A DNA stretch of 64,000 nucleotides from Candidatus Melainabacteria bacterium (GCA_902168245.1 CABHPA010000025.1:43467-107466), one strand, 5' to 3'. Shown: positions 1 to 9,693, counted from the first letter of the stretch. Made by a program: numbers and translations. The notes: generated by a model not told the origin, from the letters alone.

Positions 1-2
1 AG

Positions 3-1589
3 TCGCTGCAATACATTCGTAACGGCTTTGCCAGCCACCATGCGGGCTTGCTACCCGCCATGAAGCACCTGGTGGAGACCCTCTTTCAGCAAGGCTTGAT
101 TAAAGCGGTTTTCGCCACTGAGACTTTGGCGGCAGGCATTAACATGCCCGCCCGCTCCACGGTGATTACCAAGATTTCCAAGCGAACCAACGATGGCCAC
201 CGAATCCTTACTGCCAGCGAATTCCTGCAAATGTCTGGTCGGGCTGGTCGTCGGGGGATGGATGAAGTGGGCTACGTGATTATCGTCAGCTCCCAGTATG
301 AAGGTGCGCTAGAGGCGGCCACGCTGGCCAGCAGTCCGGCCGATCCGCTGAACAGTCAGTTCACGCCCACTTACGGGATGGTGTTGAACCTGTTGCAAAA
401 GCATACCCTGGAGCAGGCCGAATTTCTGGTTCGCCAGAGTTTTGCCCAGTTCACCTCTGGTCGTCGGTTGCGCCCGCTGGAAGACTCCAAGACGCATCAT
501 GAAGACGCGTTACAGGAATTGCTGAATTTCAAATGCCCGTATGAAGTCACGGACAAGGACTTTCATGGTTATCTTCGTGCAAAAGACCTGATTCATGAGA
601 CTGCCCGGTTTGTGAGAATCCTGCAAAAGCAGATCAAGCAGCATGGAACCTCCCCGGAAATCCATAAACAACTGGGTCATGAGCAAGGCAAGTTGAGTAA
701 CCTGCGCAATACGGTGGATAACAGTCCCTGCCATAAATGCCACCTGCTGAGAAAGCATGAGCGGGTTGAGGAACGGGTGCAGCGCGAGCAACGTAAGCTG
801 AAAGTGGTCAACCGGATGCTGAGCGAGGAACATGATACCTATTGGCGGCGCTTTGTGAATATTTATAACCTGCTGCGGGAATCTGAATACCTGGATGAAG
901 GCGACAAACCCACCCGCCGGGGCGAGCTGACCGCCCAGTTACGCACTGAAAACGAGTACGCCATGGCGGAAGTGCTTCTGTCTCAAGGTGTGCTGGATGA
1001 TCTGACCGCGCCCCAGTTTGCGGGCGCTATTTCCGCGCTGTTGAATGACAGCAACCGGGAAAACCTGTTTGTGAAGTTCCGCCTGTCCACGGAAGCGATT
1101 CAGGCGCTGCAAAAGGTGGATTTGCTGTACAAGCGGGTGGATAAGCTCCAGCACAAACACCATGTGGATGTGCCGTTGACGCTGAATCCGGTGGCAAGTG
1201 CGCTGGTGGAAGCCTGGGCGCAGGGCTGCACCTGGGAACGCCTGATTGCGGCCACGAACATTGGGGAAGGCGATATTGTGCGCCAGTTACGCCGTACCGC
1301 CGATGTGCTGAGGCAGATCTCCCGGCTCTCCGAGTTGCCGCATGCCCTCACCCACACGGCCAAGGAAGCCCTAAAGCAGATTTACCGCGAGCCGATCAAG
1401 GAAATTGAGCTGCCGGAAGAGAATGATATCATTGAGCAGGCGGTGGAAGCGCCTGAAGTGCCGGAGGAAGTGTCGGGCAATTTGCGCAATGCGCCGGTTT
1501 TATCCGATATAGAGGCGTCGGAGGACGATACTGATACGTCGATTGGCGCCTCGAACGTAGTGCCTTTCCAGGCGCCAGAAACTGCCTAG
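3..1589 (+). CDS. Ski2-like DEAD/DEAH-box helicase, C-terminal part (5' end outside window)
   Basis: The frame is open from base 3, so the gene begins upstream of the window. The visible part starts in RecA-like domain 2 with HHAGLLPAMK, continues with ATETLAAGINMPARS (motifs IV-V) and has motif VI as QMSGRAGRRGMDE. This order is typical of the superfamily 2 Ski2/Mtr4/HelY group, which unwinds RNA in an ATP-dependent way. After the core comes a long helical region with a cysteine pair (CHKCH) and a C-terminal helical domain, ending in an acidic tail. RNA processing or decay is the expected role, but the exact subfamily cannot be fixed without the N-terminal half. Confidence 0.9.
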   Translation, partial: SLQYIRNGFASHHAGLLPAMKHLVETLFQQGLIKAVFATETLAAGINMPARSTVITKISKRTNDGHRILTASEFLQMSGRAGRRGMDEVGYVIIVSSQYEGALEAATLASSPADPLNSQFTPTYGMVLNLLQKHTLEQAEFLVRQSFAQFTSGRRLRPLEDSKTHHEDALQELLNFKCPYEVTDKDFHGYLRAKDLIHETARFVRILQKQIKQHGTSPEIHKQLGHEQGKLSNLRNTVDNSPCHKCHLLRKHERVEERVQREQRKLKVVNRMLSEEHDTYWRRFVNIYNLLRESEYLDEGDKPTRRGELTAQLRTENEYAMAEVLLSQGVLDDLTAPQFAGAISALLNDSNRENLFVKFRLSTEAIQALQKVDLLYKRVDKLQHKHHVDVPLTLNPVASALVEAWAQGCTWERLIAATNIGEGDIVRQLRRTADVLRQISRLSELPHALTHTAKEALKQIYREPIKEIELPEENDIIEQAVEAPEVPEEVSGNLRNAPVLSDIEASEDDTDTSIGASNVVPFQAPETA

Positions 1590-1603
1590 AACAGTGCTTA
1601 ACC

Positions 1604-1783
1604 ATGACTAATGAACTCAATCCCACACCCCAAAAAGCGGACGCGCTGGCGAACGAACCGGGCGAACAGCCTGCCCCAAAGCCGGAAAAGCGGCCTAACG
1701 CCAAACCTTTGCCGGACTGGAAGCCGCTTGGCGCGGTGCGGGACTACTTTACGGAACTGATGAAACAGGATGACTTTCGATAA
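1604..1783 (+). CDS. Small proline-rich hypothetical protein (59 aa)
   Basis: A short ATG reading frame starts 14 bases after the helicase stop and ends about 50 bases before the next helicase gene. The N-terminal 40 residues are rich in Pro, Ala, Glu and Lys and probably disordered. The last 20 residues (DWKPLGAVRDYFTELMKQ) look like an amphipathic helix. Its position suggests co-transcription with the upstream helicase. I recognise no family, and function is unknown. Confidence 0.5.
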   Translation: MTNELNPTPQKADALANEPGEQPAPKPEKRPNAKPLPDWKPLGAVRDYFTELMKQDDFR

Positions 1784-1834
1784 TTGTAATATTGGGACGG
1801 GATTAATTGTGATGCGGGGTGTACAATAGGACAC

Positions 1835-3175
1835 ATGACGCAATTCAATAACTATTCTCTTGACCCGGCTGTGCTACAGGCCTTGGACAAAATGGGCTAC
1901 CATACCATGACTGCCATTCAGGAAATGGCGATCCCTAAACTCCTCACCGGACAAGACTTTTTGGGGCAGGCTCCCACCGGAACCGGTAAAACAGCCGCTT
2001 TCGGCATTCCGCTGATTAGCCGCCTGCAACCGGGCAGCGGTACAATCGACGCCCTGATTCTGGGGCCGACCCGCGAGCTGGTGCAGCAGATTGCCGATGA
2101 ATTGAACCGTATCGGCGCGGAAAAGGGCATTCAAACCCTGCCAATTTACGGCGGTGAAAATGTTTTTGTACAAAAAGAAGCGCTCCGCCAGCGAACTGCC
2201 CAGATTATCGTGGGAACGCCCGGCCGGGTGCTGGATCACATCCGGCAAGTGACGCTGAATCTCACCCAGACCCGCATGGTGATTCTGGATGAGGCGGATG
2301 AGATGCTGGATATGGGTTTTCGGCCCGATATCGAGGAAATCTTCAAGCAGCTTCCCGGTGGACGAGAAACCTGGCTGTTTTCGGCCACCATTTCCCCGGA
2401 GATCCGCAAGATTGCCGATCAGTACATGTATTACCCGGAAGAGGTGCGGATTCAGCCGCAAACCATGTCCTCCTCCAGTATTGAGCAGTTCTATTACGTG
2501 GTGAAGGATGAGGACAAGCCCCGCCTGCTGCGCCAGATCCTGAAAAGCGGCGAAGACATTTATGGCGTGGTTTTCTGCCAGACCAAGCGCGATGTGGTTC
2601 TGTTGACCCGTAAACTGCGGGATTCCTTCCCGCTGGATTGCCTGCATGGAGCCATGCAGCAGAGCGATCGCGATCAGGTGATGGAGGAATTCCGCTCCGG
2701 CAAGCTGAAGCTGCTGGTATCCACCGATATTATGGCCCGTGGCATCGATGTGGACAGTTTGACCCACGTATTCAACTATTCCCCGCCTGCGGATCCCGAA
2801 TCCTATATTCACCGGATTGGCCGCACTGCCCGCAAGGGTGAAAGCGGCACCGCTATCACCTTCTTTACGCCGGATGAAAAATATTCGCTGGATGCGCTGG
2901 AACGCCGGGTGAAAATGGCGATTCAGAAACATCCGGACTCCACGGTGGAATTTGACGATAACCCGGCGCGCAGCGGCCAGTCACGACGTCGTGGCGGCGG
3001 TAGCTTTGGAAGAGGCGGAGGTGGCTCAGGCAGTGCTTCTTCCGGCGGATCCAGGTCCGGTGGCGGTAGTGGCGGCGGAAAAGGGCGCAGGCCCGGCGGA
3101 AGACCCCGACGTTCATCCGGCGGCGGTGGCGCTCCCCAGGCAGCCCGGCCCGAAGGGCAACCACCTTCCAGCTAA
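1835..3175 (+). CDS. DEAD-box ATP-dependent RNA helicase
   Basis: All DEAD-box motifs are present: a Q-motif near residues 22-30, Walker A APTGTGKT at 46-53, PTREL at 78-82, TPGR at 128-131, DEAD at 152-155, SAT at 183-185, then RGIDV and HRIGRTAR in the second RecA domain. The last roughly 65 residues form an Arg-Gly-Ser-rich tail, a common RNA-binding extension in cold-shock and ribosome-assembly helicases such as CshA, RhlE or CrhR. The start is supported by AGGA five bases upstream. It probably remodels structured RNA in the cytoplasm, in ribosome assembly or mRNA turnover. The precise orthologue is not certain. Confidence 0.95.
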   Translation: MTQFNNYSLDPAVLQALDKMGYHTMTAIQEMAIPKLLTGQDFLGQAPTGTGKTAAFGIPLISRLQPGSGTIDALILGPTRELVQQIADELNRIGAEKGIQTLPIYGGENVFVQKEALRQRTAQIIVGTPGRVLDHIRQVTLNLTQTRMVILDEADEMLDMGFRPDIEEIFKQLPGGRETWLFSATISPEIRKIADQYMYYPEEVRIQPQTMSSSSIEQFYYVVKDEDKPRLLRQILKSGEDIYGVVFCQTKRDVVLLTRKLRDSFPLDCLHGAMQQSDRDQVMEEFRSGKLKLLVSTDIMARGIDVDSLTHVFNYSPPADPESYIHRIGRTARKGESGTAITFFTPDEKYSLDALERRVKMAIQKHPDSTVEFDDNPARSGQSRRRGGGSFGRGGGGSGSASSGGSRSGGGSGGGKGRRPGGRPRRSSGGGGAPQAARPEGQPPSS

Positions 3176-3290
3176 GGGATCAGCGAGCCGACCCACTTCA
3201 GCGGAATGTTTTACCGTACTTAAAATAGGGAACTTTAGATTCACTGAAGTCGTCCCATTCGTTTTAAGTGGCAAGTGCGGTAATTCCAAT

Positions 3291-4061
3291 ATGCGAAAAA
3301 AAGGCATTCTTCTGATTCATGGCCTGACCGGCTCACCCCATGAGCTTGTTCCTGTGGACAAAGCCTTGCAGGAGACGGGTTACCATACCCGGATGGTCAC
3401 GTTGCCGGGTCACGGCGATAACCCGACCCGACGTTTCCACGAAACCTCGGCTTTCGAGATTCTGGATCATTGCGCTTCGGAATATCAGGCGTTGGCAGCA
3501 GAAGCGGATGATCTGTATATTGTGGGGCATTCCCTGGGCGGAATTTGCACGTTGCTGACCGCTGCGGTGCGCCCACCCAAGTTAAAGGGGGTGGTCGTGT
3601 TTTCCGCCCCGTACGAGCATGCTTACTTTTACAATTACATTCATGGCCTGGCTCGCATGCCGGTGCCGCACCTGATTCGGGGTATTTTTCTCGCCCCTCG
3701 CGACAAAATCGAGTTTACCCGTCCCGACTGCAAACCCTGGAACGTCCCCAGGCTGCTTCAGCAAAGCCGGGTGATTTTTTCCCTGATGAAGGAACATGTG
3801 CATAATATAGAAGTGCCGGTGAGTCTGGCCCATTCCGTGTACGATCTGACCATTCCCTACCCGGAAATGCGGAAGCTGGCTGGGATTATCGGGAAAACGG
3901 CTCCGGTAAAGACTACCACGCTGGACAAAAGTGGACATCGCATTTTCCCGATCAGTCAGGATATGGATGAAGCCATGCGGGTGATTCTGGATTTCGTAGA
4001 ACGGGATTGCGAAGTGATGTCCAACCAGACTGCGGGCCTCATGGCGTCAGTCAGCCGGTAG
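3291..4061 (+). CDS. Alpha/beta hydrolase (carboxylesterase / monoacylglycerol lipase type)
   Basis: The protein (256 aa) opens with a beta-strand and the oxyanion segment HGLTGS (residues 10-15), and has the nucleophile elbow GHSLGG with Ser81. Asp185 (VYDLT) and His216 (SGHR) complete a Ser-Asp-His triad at the expected spacing. This arrangement fits Est30-like carboxylesterases or monoglyceride lipases, which hydrolyse short acyl or glyceride esters. The frame stays open far upstream into the helicase gene, but the ATG at 3291 gives a normal family length and N-terminus. Natural substrate unknown. Confidence 0.85.
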   Translation: MRKKGILLIHGLTGSPHELVPVDKALQETGYHTRMVTLPGHGDNPTRRFHETSAFEILDHCASEYQALAAEADDLYIVGHSLGGICTLLTAAVRPPKLKGVVVFSAPYEHAYFYNYIHGLARMPVPHLIRGIFLAPRDKIEFTRPDCKPWNVPRLLQQSRVIFSLMKEHVHNIEVPVSLAHSVYDLTIPYPEMRKLAGIIGKTAPVKTTTLDKSGHRIFPISQDMDEAMRVILDFVERDCEVMSNQTAGLMASVSR

Positions 4062-4131
4062 TTCCGCTCGAGGGGTGGGACGGTAAAACTGTCCTGTTCA
4101 GGAATTGAGATGGTTTTAGTAAGCATATTAA

Positions 4132-4166
4132 AAACCGCTCCAGACATTTGTTGGCTGGAGCGGTTT
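4132..4166. terminator. Bidirectional intrinsic terminator between convergent genes
   Basis: A perfect 12-bp inverted repeat (AAACCGCTCCAG at 4132-4143, CTGGAGCGGTTT at 4155-4166) has A-rich and T-rich flanks. It lies between the hydrolase gene and the convergent secreted-protein gene and can serve both strands. Confidence 0.85.
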
Positions 4167-4192
4167 GGTTTATATATCCGATAGGTACGGCT

Positions 4193-5299
4193 TTAGTGGA
4201 ATTCCTCAAAGGTTTTTTTATCCAGTTCAAAGCCGCAGGGCGTATAGCGGTAAACTAGCACCGGCAACATCGGGTTGAACTGATACTGGCGGGCTACAAT
4301 CTCAAATACGCCGTCCCCGTCGAGGTCTTCCACGATGTTGGACATGGCGTAGGTTTTAAAGCTGAGCATCGGCGCGCCGGTGGCATTTAGCACACGCACC
4401 CGGTACAGATGGGTCTCCTCGGTGGGGGAAAACTGGATCAGCGCCGTATTGCCGTTAAAGTTGGCGCTGCGCTGGCTCACAATGTTGCCCAGTTTGCCAT
4501 CCGCGTCTTTCAGCCCATCGTTCGGGTCGCAGGAGGTGCCTAGCGAATTGCTGAGCAATGCGGCGGGTTGATTGCTCAGCGGCAATGAGGTGGCGCTTGT
4601 CCCGGTTTTAAGCGGCACCACGCTGTTGCCGTAAGGCACGTAAGCCAGGCTGAAATCCCGCCGGGTAAAGCTTTGGTAGGCGGGCATCGGCTTTAGTTTC
4701 TCGATGACCCGCACATAAGAAGGCCAAAAGCCCGGTTGGTGCTTTATGGCGTCCAGCTTGACGGCATCGCCCAGTTTGTAGGTCACGTCCATTTTGCGGG
4801 TGGTGGTTTCTTCCGGCTTGGCGCCTTCCAGTAGAATGTCCGCTTCGGCTTCGGCCATGCCGTAGGCCAGGTTGGAAAACTGATCCTGAATTTTGTCGTT
4901 GGCCTTGCGCAGGAAAAACAGGCCGGTCTTGTTCCGCTTGTAGACAAGCTGGGCGTAGCCGTGATCAAATCCCAGCATCAGGTCGTTTTCGTTGGTCATC
5001 CGGCGTTTGTGCAGGTCGCTCAGCAGTTTTTCCTGCTCGCTGGCGGGTAAGTCCAGGTAGCCCCGGCGTAACGCTTCCATATGCACCAGTAAAACGGGCG
5101 TACTGTTCAGGACGCTCATCACTTCCGTGGCGGAGGTGAATTTTTCGGGGAAGCTCTTGGCGGAGGCGTAATCTTGTACTTCCAGTGGGACGCTGCGCAG
5201 AATGTCCACCGATTGTTCCGCTGCCATGCCCGGTAAATAAGCCGCGCCCGCCACCGACAGGGCCGATACCACACCCAGGATTCCTTTTTTAAGTCTCAT
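4193..5299 (-). CDS. Secreted/periplasmic protein of unknown function
   Basis: The 368-residue protein starts with a clear signal peptide: MRLKK, a hydrophobic core and a small-residue site near AYLPGMAA-EQ. The mature part is mixed alpha/beta. Near its end is DLDGDGVFEI, which resembles calcium-binding or FG-GAP-like loops, and two cysteines (GTSCDP and YTPCGF) could form a disulfide. It is convergent with the hydrolase and shares its terminator. I do not recognise the family. Export across the inner membrane is the only role I can support. Confidence 0.75.
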   Translation of the reverse strand: MRLKKGILGVVSALSVAGAAYLPGMAAEQSVDILRSVPLEVQDYASAKSFPEKFTSATEVMSVLNSTPVLLVHMEALRRGYLDLPASEQEKLLSDLHKRRMTNENDLMLGFDHGYAQLVYKRNKTGLFFLRKANDKIQDQFSNLAYGMAEAEADILLEGAKPEETTTRKMDVTYKLGDAVKLDAIKHQPGFWPSYVRVIEKLKPMPAYQSFTRRDFSLAYVPYGNSVVPLKTGTSATSLPLSNQPAALLSNSLGTSCDPNDGLKDADGKLGNIVSQRSANFNGNTALIQFSPTEETHLYRVRVLNATGAPMLSFKTYAMSNIVEDLDGDGVFEIVARQYQFNPMLPVLVYRYTPCGFELDKKTFEEFH

Positions 5300-5757
5300 T
5301 CCAGATACTCCCGTTTCTTTTCTACGCGTATTTCAGAACAGTTTGATTGATTGCTTTTTTGCTCCAAGGCTTTTTAATCTGGTGCTTTGGATTCAGGCCC
5401 ATGGCCGTGTTGAATTGTTTTTCCGGAAATGCGCCACAGTCAGCTAACTCTCTCTTACTCGGGATCGCTTTCCATCTCATTCGATTCTAAATGACGACGG
5501 ATTGGTGGGGCAAGTTTCATGTAAAGCCCCCAAATTTAAGGTAAGGGCATAAACGGTTGGCAGCCGTATTGGCCTAAAATGTCGCGCTTTATCTGCTGTT
5601 TAATAGGAGCAGCCTCGAATTGTGACTTGCCTCCTACAGGCGCAACCGGCAGAATAGAGGGCATGGCTTGATGCCTTCGGCATGGACGTTTCCAAGCCTA
5701 CTTTTCGAATCTACTTTTCGAATCTACTTTTCAAGTCTTTCATTTTTGAGTCTTTGC
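5300..5757. other. Intergenic region between divergent genes
   Basis: About 460 bases separate the start of the minus-strand secreted protein from the chosen glycosyltransferase start. No convincing gene is seen. It should hold the promoters of both divergent transcripts, and it contains a triple 13-bp tandem repeat near its right end. An in-frame extension of the glycosyltransferase to 5668 would run through that repeat and looks non-coding. Confidence 0.5.
5698..5736. repeat. Three tandem 13-bp repeats
   Basis: The unit CTACTTTTCGAAT occurs at 5698-5710 and 5711-5723, and a variant, CTACTTTTCAAGT, at 5724-5736. The array ends 22 bases before the ATG of the glycosyltransferase gene. It could be a slippage-prone leader tract or a binding site. 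Confidence 0.85.
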
Positions 5758-7221
5758 ATGGCTGCCTCCCATCCTACCGAATCTAAGCTTCCCGCCGCCC
5801 CGCGACCGCAAAAGTTCCTGTGGCTGACGGTGGGCTGCGCTGGGGTGTACGCCTTGTTATGGTTTTTTTATTCCACCCCGTCCCTGTTTGAGCCGCGCCT
5901 GAACCGGGAATTGCTGGTCTGGCCGGTGCTGTTCGCGCTTGTATGGCTGTATTGGGCCGGTTATCGGCAGGTGGCCCTTCAGGGCGTCCCCCGTAAATGG
6001 CTGGTGCTGTCCGGTTTGTTGCTGGGCTTCTTGGCGACCATGACGCCGCCCTTCCACTCCACCGATGTGTTTGGGTACCTTAACCGAGGCTGGCAGCAGG
6101 TGCATTACGGCATGAACCCGTATGTGTATACTGTAGACGCCATACCCCACTGGGAAACCGATCCCATGATCACCGACCATTGGGTGAATAATCCCAGTCC
6201 GTACGGGTTCCTGTACCTGCTTATCGCCAAGACGTTCTGCTTGTTGGGCGGCGGGAACAAGGCGCTGACCCTGCTGATTTTCAAGCTGGGCAACCTGCTG
6301 GTTTACATCGTCACGGCGGGGCTGATTGCCCTTGGCGTTACGCGCGCCACGCGGGAAAATTCTGTGGGCTTGGCGGATAAAGCCTTATACCTGTACCTGT
6401 GGAACCCGTTGGTGCTGATTCATGGGCTAGCAAACGGGCATAACGATATGTGGATGGGTTTGTTCGTTACCCTGAGTGCATTTCTGGGACTTATGGGGGC
6501 ATGGCTGTGGCTTCTGCCCGCGCTAATGGCCGCTACGCTGATTAAATACGGAGCATTGGTTATTATGCCGCTGGCCGTCTTGTTTTTGCTGAAACAAAAG
6601 GCATGGCGGGCTTTATTGCTTGGTTTGCTGCTTTCAGCCCTGCTCTTTTGGGTGAGCGGCCTTCCTTATCTGCCGGAGTGGCGGCAGTTCCATTTGCAGG
6701 AAATTAACCGGAACGCCTTTGTCAGCCATGGATCTTTGCATTCGCTGGTGTATTCGGCGTTTAAAACCCTGGATAAGTCCGTGTTTCCCGCCTGGCATCA
6801 AAGCCGGGAAGCGGTGCGCGCGGTGCTGAAAAACGCCCTGCTGCTGTTGTACGCGGTGTTTTACGGCGGTTTGCTCTGGCGCCGGTTTCGCCAAAAAGGT
6901 TATGCTGCGGGTCAATGGGTTTGGGATTCCCTGCTGGTAATGGCCGTGCTGGTTTGCCTGGTGAGCCTCAAGTTTTACCCGTGGTATTTGGGCATGTTTT
7001 TTTCGCTGGCCCTGCTGATTCCGGAGGGAAACTGGCTAAGGCGCTTTATGGTGGTTCTTTCCGGCGCACAGTTGATTTCCATAACCTTTATTGGGCAGGC
7101 CCATTTGCTGAATTTCCTGTTAATGACGGGCCTGCCGATTGCCTGGCTTTTGTGGCAGCTTCGTCGGGAAAACCAGTCGAACGGCGGCTCCTTGGCTTCG
7201 CCGATCGAGAGTGACCCATGA
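5758..7221 (+). CDS. Multi-spanning GT-C family glycosyltransferase
   Basis: The protein is a polytopic membrane protein with about 11-12 hydrophobic segments. The first large loop holds STDVFGYLNRG followed by GMNPYVY. This acidic first-loop pattern is typical of polyprenyl-phosphate-sugar-dependent mannosyltransferases (GT-C fold, GT87/MptB-like), where an Asp is catalytic. I chose ATG 5758 over the longer frame from 5668, because the longer N-terminus is encoded by the 13-bp repeats and is unlike a membrane protein start. The next gene overlaps by four bases, so the two are translationally coupled and probably act together on a cell-envelope glycan or glycoprotein. The sugar donor is unknown. 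Confidence 0.8.
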   Translation: MAASHPTESKLPAAPRPQKFLWLTVGCAGVYALLWFFYSTPSLFEPRLNRELLVWPVLFALVWLYWAGYRQVALQGVPRKWLVLSGLLLGFLATMTPPFHSTDVFGYLNRGWQQVHYGMNPYVYTVDAIPHWETDPMITDHWVNNPSPYGFLYLLIAKTFCLLGGGNKALTLLIFKLGNLLVYIVTAGLIALGVTRATRENSVGLADKALYLYLWNPLVLIHGLANGHNDMWMGLFVTLSAFLGLMGAWLWLLPALMAATLIKYGALVIMPLAVLFLLKQKAWRALLLGLLLSALLFWVSGLPYLPEWRQFHLQEINRNAFVSHGSLHSLVYSAFKTLDKSVFPAWHQSREAVRAVLKNALLLLYAVFYGGLLWRRFRQKGYAAGQWVWDSLLVMAVLVCLVSLKFYPWYLGMFFSLALLIPEGNWLRRFMVVLSGAQLISITFIGQAHLLNFLLMTGLPIAWLLWQLRRENQSNGGSLASPIESDP

Positions 7222-8864
7222 AAAAAACATGCCTGATACTGCTTGCGGTTTTGGTGATGCTGGGCGCGGCAGCCCGCTTGTACCGCCCTGCCGAGAAAAG
7301 CCTGTGGAGCGATGAGATTGCCACCATTGCCACCAGCCTTGGGAATTCGATTGATCCCGATGCGTACCGGCTGCGCCATGAACGCTTTGATCCGCCCGCG
7401 CCGGTTCCGGCGAACGTCTATCGGCTCAAGGCGTTGCAGTCCCACGGGGCGGGCAACCTGGCCCAAACCATACGGGTTCTTCAATCCAACGTACATCCGC
7501 CACTGTTTTTTGGGTTGATGAATCTCTGGATTCACGCTGTTGGCCTGGAACCGGGCCAGTTGCGCCTGCCCGCCATTTTCTTCGGAATTCTGGCGATTCC
7601 GCTGATGTACGGTTTTGCCTTGCGTCTGGCGGATTTGGATTCGGCTCGCTTTTCCGGGGCGGCTCGCCCGTCGTTTGCCTTGCTGGCCACCGGGATGATG
7701 GCCCTGTCTGCGTATCAAATCGATCATGCCCAGGATGCCCGGCAATATACGTTGTTAATTCTATTGGCCCTTTTGGCGGGATGGCTTTGCCTGACGCTGG
7801 TTCGGCAGGCTGGTCGGGACTGGCGGCCATGGCTGGGATTGGCGCTAGTGCTGGCCGCTGGCTTGTATACGCAATACTTTTTTATGGGGTTTGCGGGTTT
7901 TATCATCCTCTATTTGGCTTGGCAGGGCCGCAGAGACAAAGTTTTTCTGTTAATGGCGGCCGGCTTGGCTTTACTGGTGGCGGGGCTTTTTGGGCCATGG
8001 CTGGGCGTGTTCAAGGCGCAAATGGCGTTTTTTAAATCGGTGGGCCATTACACCGCCGGGTTATGGAAACCTTTGCAGTTACCGGAAAAACTCTGGCGCA
8101 TCGGCTGTGATTTCTTTTTACCGGCCAGCCCGGTGGGTAAACTGTTGCCGTTGCTGATTCTGTTGGCTGCCCTTTTCCCCGGCCTAAAGCAGCGATTTTC
8201 GCCGCGATGCGAGGACACCGGGCGGTTTTCCGTTTCGCCGGTTTTGTTGTTTTTGTTGGGTTGGTTGCTGGTGGTAGTGGGCGGGCAGGTGGCGTTGGAT
8301 ATCCTGAAACAGACCCATACGGCCACCATTCGGCGTTATTTGCTGCTGGCCAGCCCGGCCTGCTATTTGGTGATGGCCTATGTCCTGGTGCAGATGGGAC
8401 AAAAATTGCGTGATGCAAAAACGGCATGGGTGGCAAGGGGCTTGTCGGTTGTTTTGCTGGGATTGATGGCGTTTGACTCGTTTGCCATGCTGAAATGGGA
8501 TCATACCAGTTCCGATGAATTCCATCAGGCTGCCGGATTAATCAACGCTTCCGCCTTGCCGGATGACCTGGTGCTGGTGAATAAATCCGGGGCCATGGCG
8601 GTGGGCATGGCTTATTATTTGCGTCCCGAAATTCGCATGTGGGGCTTGGATATTCCGGATGCGCGCCTGCTGGCGCCGAATTCCGCTTTGATGGGGAGCC
8701 TGGAAGCGCATATGGGGAAGCGAGTGTGGCTGGTATTTTCGCATGCCGCGCCCAGCACCCAAAATCGTTTGGGTGTTTGGTTGAACGCCAAAGGGTATCG
8801 TCGGCTGCAACTGGAAAAAGTCCCCGGTGTGCAGGTTTCGCTATGGCGTCGAGAACTGGGGTAA
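7218..8864 (+). CDS. GT-C family glycosyltransferase (PMT/ArnT-like)
   Basis: The 548-residue protein begins with a signal-anchor and then SLWSDEIAT, the Asp-Glu motif of the first periplasmic loop of protein-mannosyltransferase and ArnT-like enzymes. HPPLFFGLMNLW follows, another feature of this superfamily. About ten membrane spans precede a soluble C-terminal domain. Enzymes of this class transfer a sugar from a lipid-phosphate carrier on the outer face of the inner membrane. Start and upstream stop overlap as ATGA, so it forms an operon with the previous GT-C gene. Acceptor unknown. Confidence 0.82.
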   Translation: MKKTCLILLAVLVMLGAAARLYRPAEKSLWSDEIATIATSLGNSIDPDAYRLRHERFDPPAPVPANVYRLKALQSHGAGNLAQTIRVLQSNVHPPLFFGLMNLWIHAVGLEPGQLRLPAIFFGILAIPLMYGFALRLADLDSARFSGAARPSFALLATGMMALSAYQIDHAQDARQYTLLILLALLAGWLCLTLVRQAGRDWRPWLGLALVLAAGLYTQYFFMGFAGFIILYLAWQGRRDKVFLLMAAGLALLVAGLFGPWLGVFKAQMAFFKSVGHYTAGLWKPLQLPEKLWRIGCDFFLPASPVGKLLPLLILLAALFPGLKQRFSPRCEDTGRFSVSPVLLFLLGWLLVVVGGQVALDILKQTHTATIRRYLLLASPACYLVMAYVLVQMGQKLRDAKTAWVARGLSVVLLGLMAFDSFAMLKWDHTSSDEFHQAAGLINASALPDDLVLVNKSGAMAVGMAYYLRPEIRMWGLDIPDARLLAPNSALMGSLEAHMGKRVWLVFSHAAPSTQNRLGVWLNAKGYRRLQLEKVPGVQVSLWRRELG

Positions 8865-9071
8865 GGCTGCTTTCAAGCTGGTTGGGCAGGTTTTTGGGTG
8901 GGAAATTGTTGGCTTGTCGTTGAATTTTCTACAAAAGTAGCAACAAAATAGGGAAAGTGGTTTTTATATTATCAAAGGGATATTTCCATCAGAAATGGGA
9001 ATATGACGGGGCATTATATAGGGCAAAACGATAGGGCAATAGGGCAAATTAATTAAGGGGGCAAGCAAGCA

Positions 9072-9548
9072 ATGTCATTTTACGGCGGATACGGATATGG
9101 TGGTGGATATGGCGTGCCATATCTCAACGGTGGTTACGGATATGGTGGTGGATATGGCGTGCCATATCTCAACGGTGGTTACGGTGTGGGGGCTTCCCCG
9201 GTTACGACCGGACCCTTGACCAGTACCCCGCTGACTCCTTATGAAGGGGTCAAAGGCGAATTGAATCACGTGGAGCATACCAATAATGGCCTGCTTTCCG
9301 GCGGTCTGATTGGTGCAGGCGCAGGCGCCGTGGTGGGTGGCGCAATCGGCGCATGCTTTGGCGGGCCGGTTGGGTTTGCAATTGGCGCGGTGTTGGGCGG
9401 TTTGGCCAGCGGTGTGCTGGGCGGCTTCCTTGGCCAGAAAGTCAGTGGTTGGGAATCGACTGCGACTGACGCGCACGATGACGGCAAGATCAACGGCTCC
9501 CCGTTGGGCGGCGATCCGACCGGCTACGGGGCTCCCGTTTACTACTAA
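9072..9548 (+). CDS. Gly/Tyr-rich protein with glycine-zipper segment
   Basis: The first 45 residues are Gly-Tyr repeats containing two identical 15-residue copies (YGYGGGYGVPYLNGG), encoded by a perfect 45-bp DNA duplication. Residues of about 78-120 form a glycine-zipper-like hydrophobic stretch (GAGAGAVVGGAIGA, then GAVLGGLASGVLGG) that could insert into or oligomerise at a membrane. A strong Shine-Dalgarno (AAGGGGG) precedes the ATG. No classical signal peptide is visible. A surface or membrane-associated structural role is plausible, but this is inference from composition. Confidence 0.7.
   Translation: MSFYGGYGYGGGYGVPYLNGGYGYGGGYGVPYLNGGYGVGASPVTTGPLTSTPLTPYEGVKGELNHVEHTNNGLLSGGLIGAGAGAVVGGAIGACFGGPVGFAIGAVLGGLASGVLGGFLGQKVSGWESTATDAHDDGKINGSPLGGDPTGYGAPVYY
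9091..9180 (+). repeat. Perfect 45-bp tandem duplication inside coding sequence
   Basis: Bases 9091-9135 and 9136-9180 are identical and in frame, giving two identical 15-residue Gly/Tyr units. Perfect identity at synonymous positions points to a recent duplication or ongoing slippage, so copy number may vary between strains. Confidence 0.95.
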
Positions 9549-9693
9549 TGGTTTAAAACAAGGTTTAAAAATCCGGAATAAACGACCATCAGCAAGCAGG
9601 TGCTGCGGGCGAGTGTATGAACTCGCCGGGAGGCCAGGCTGTGTAGCCTTTGTTCACAATGCTTGCCGGTTATAAATGATATTGCTTGAACAC

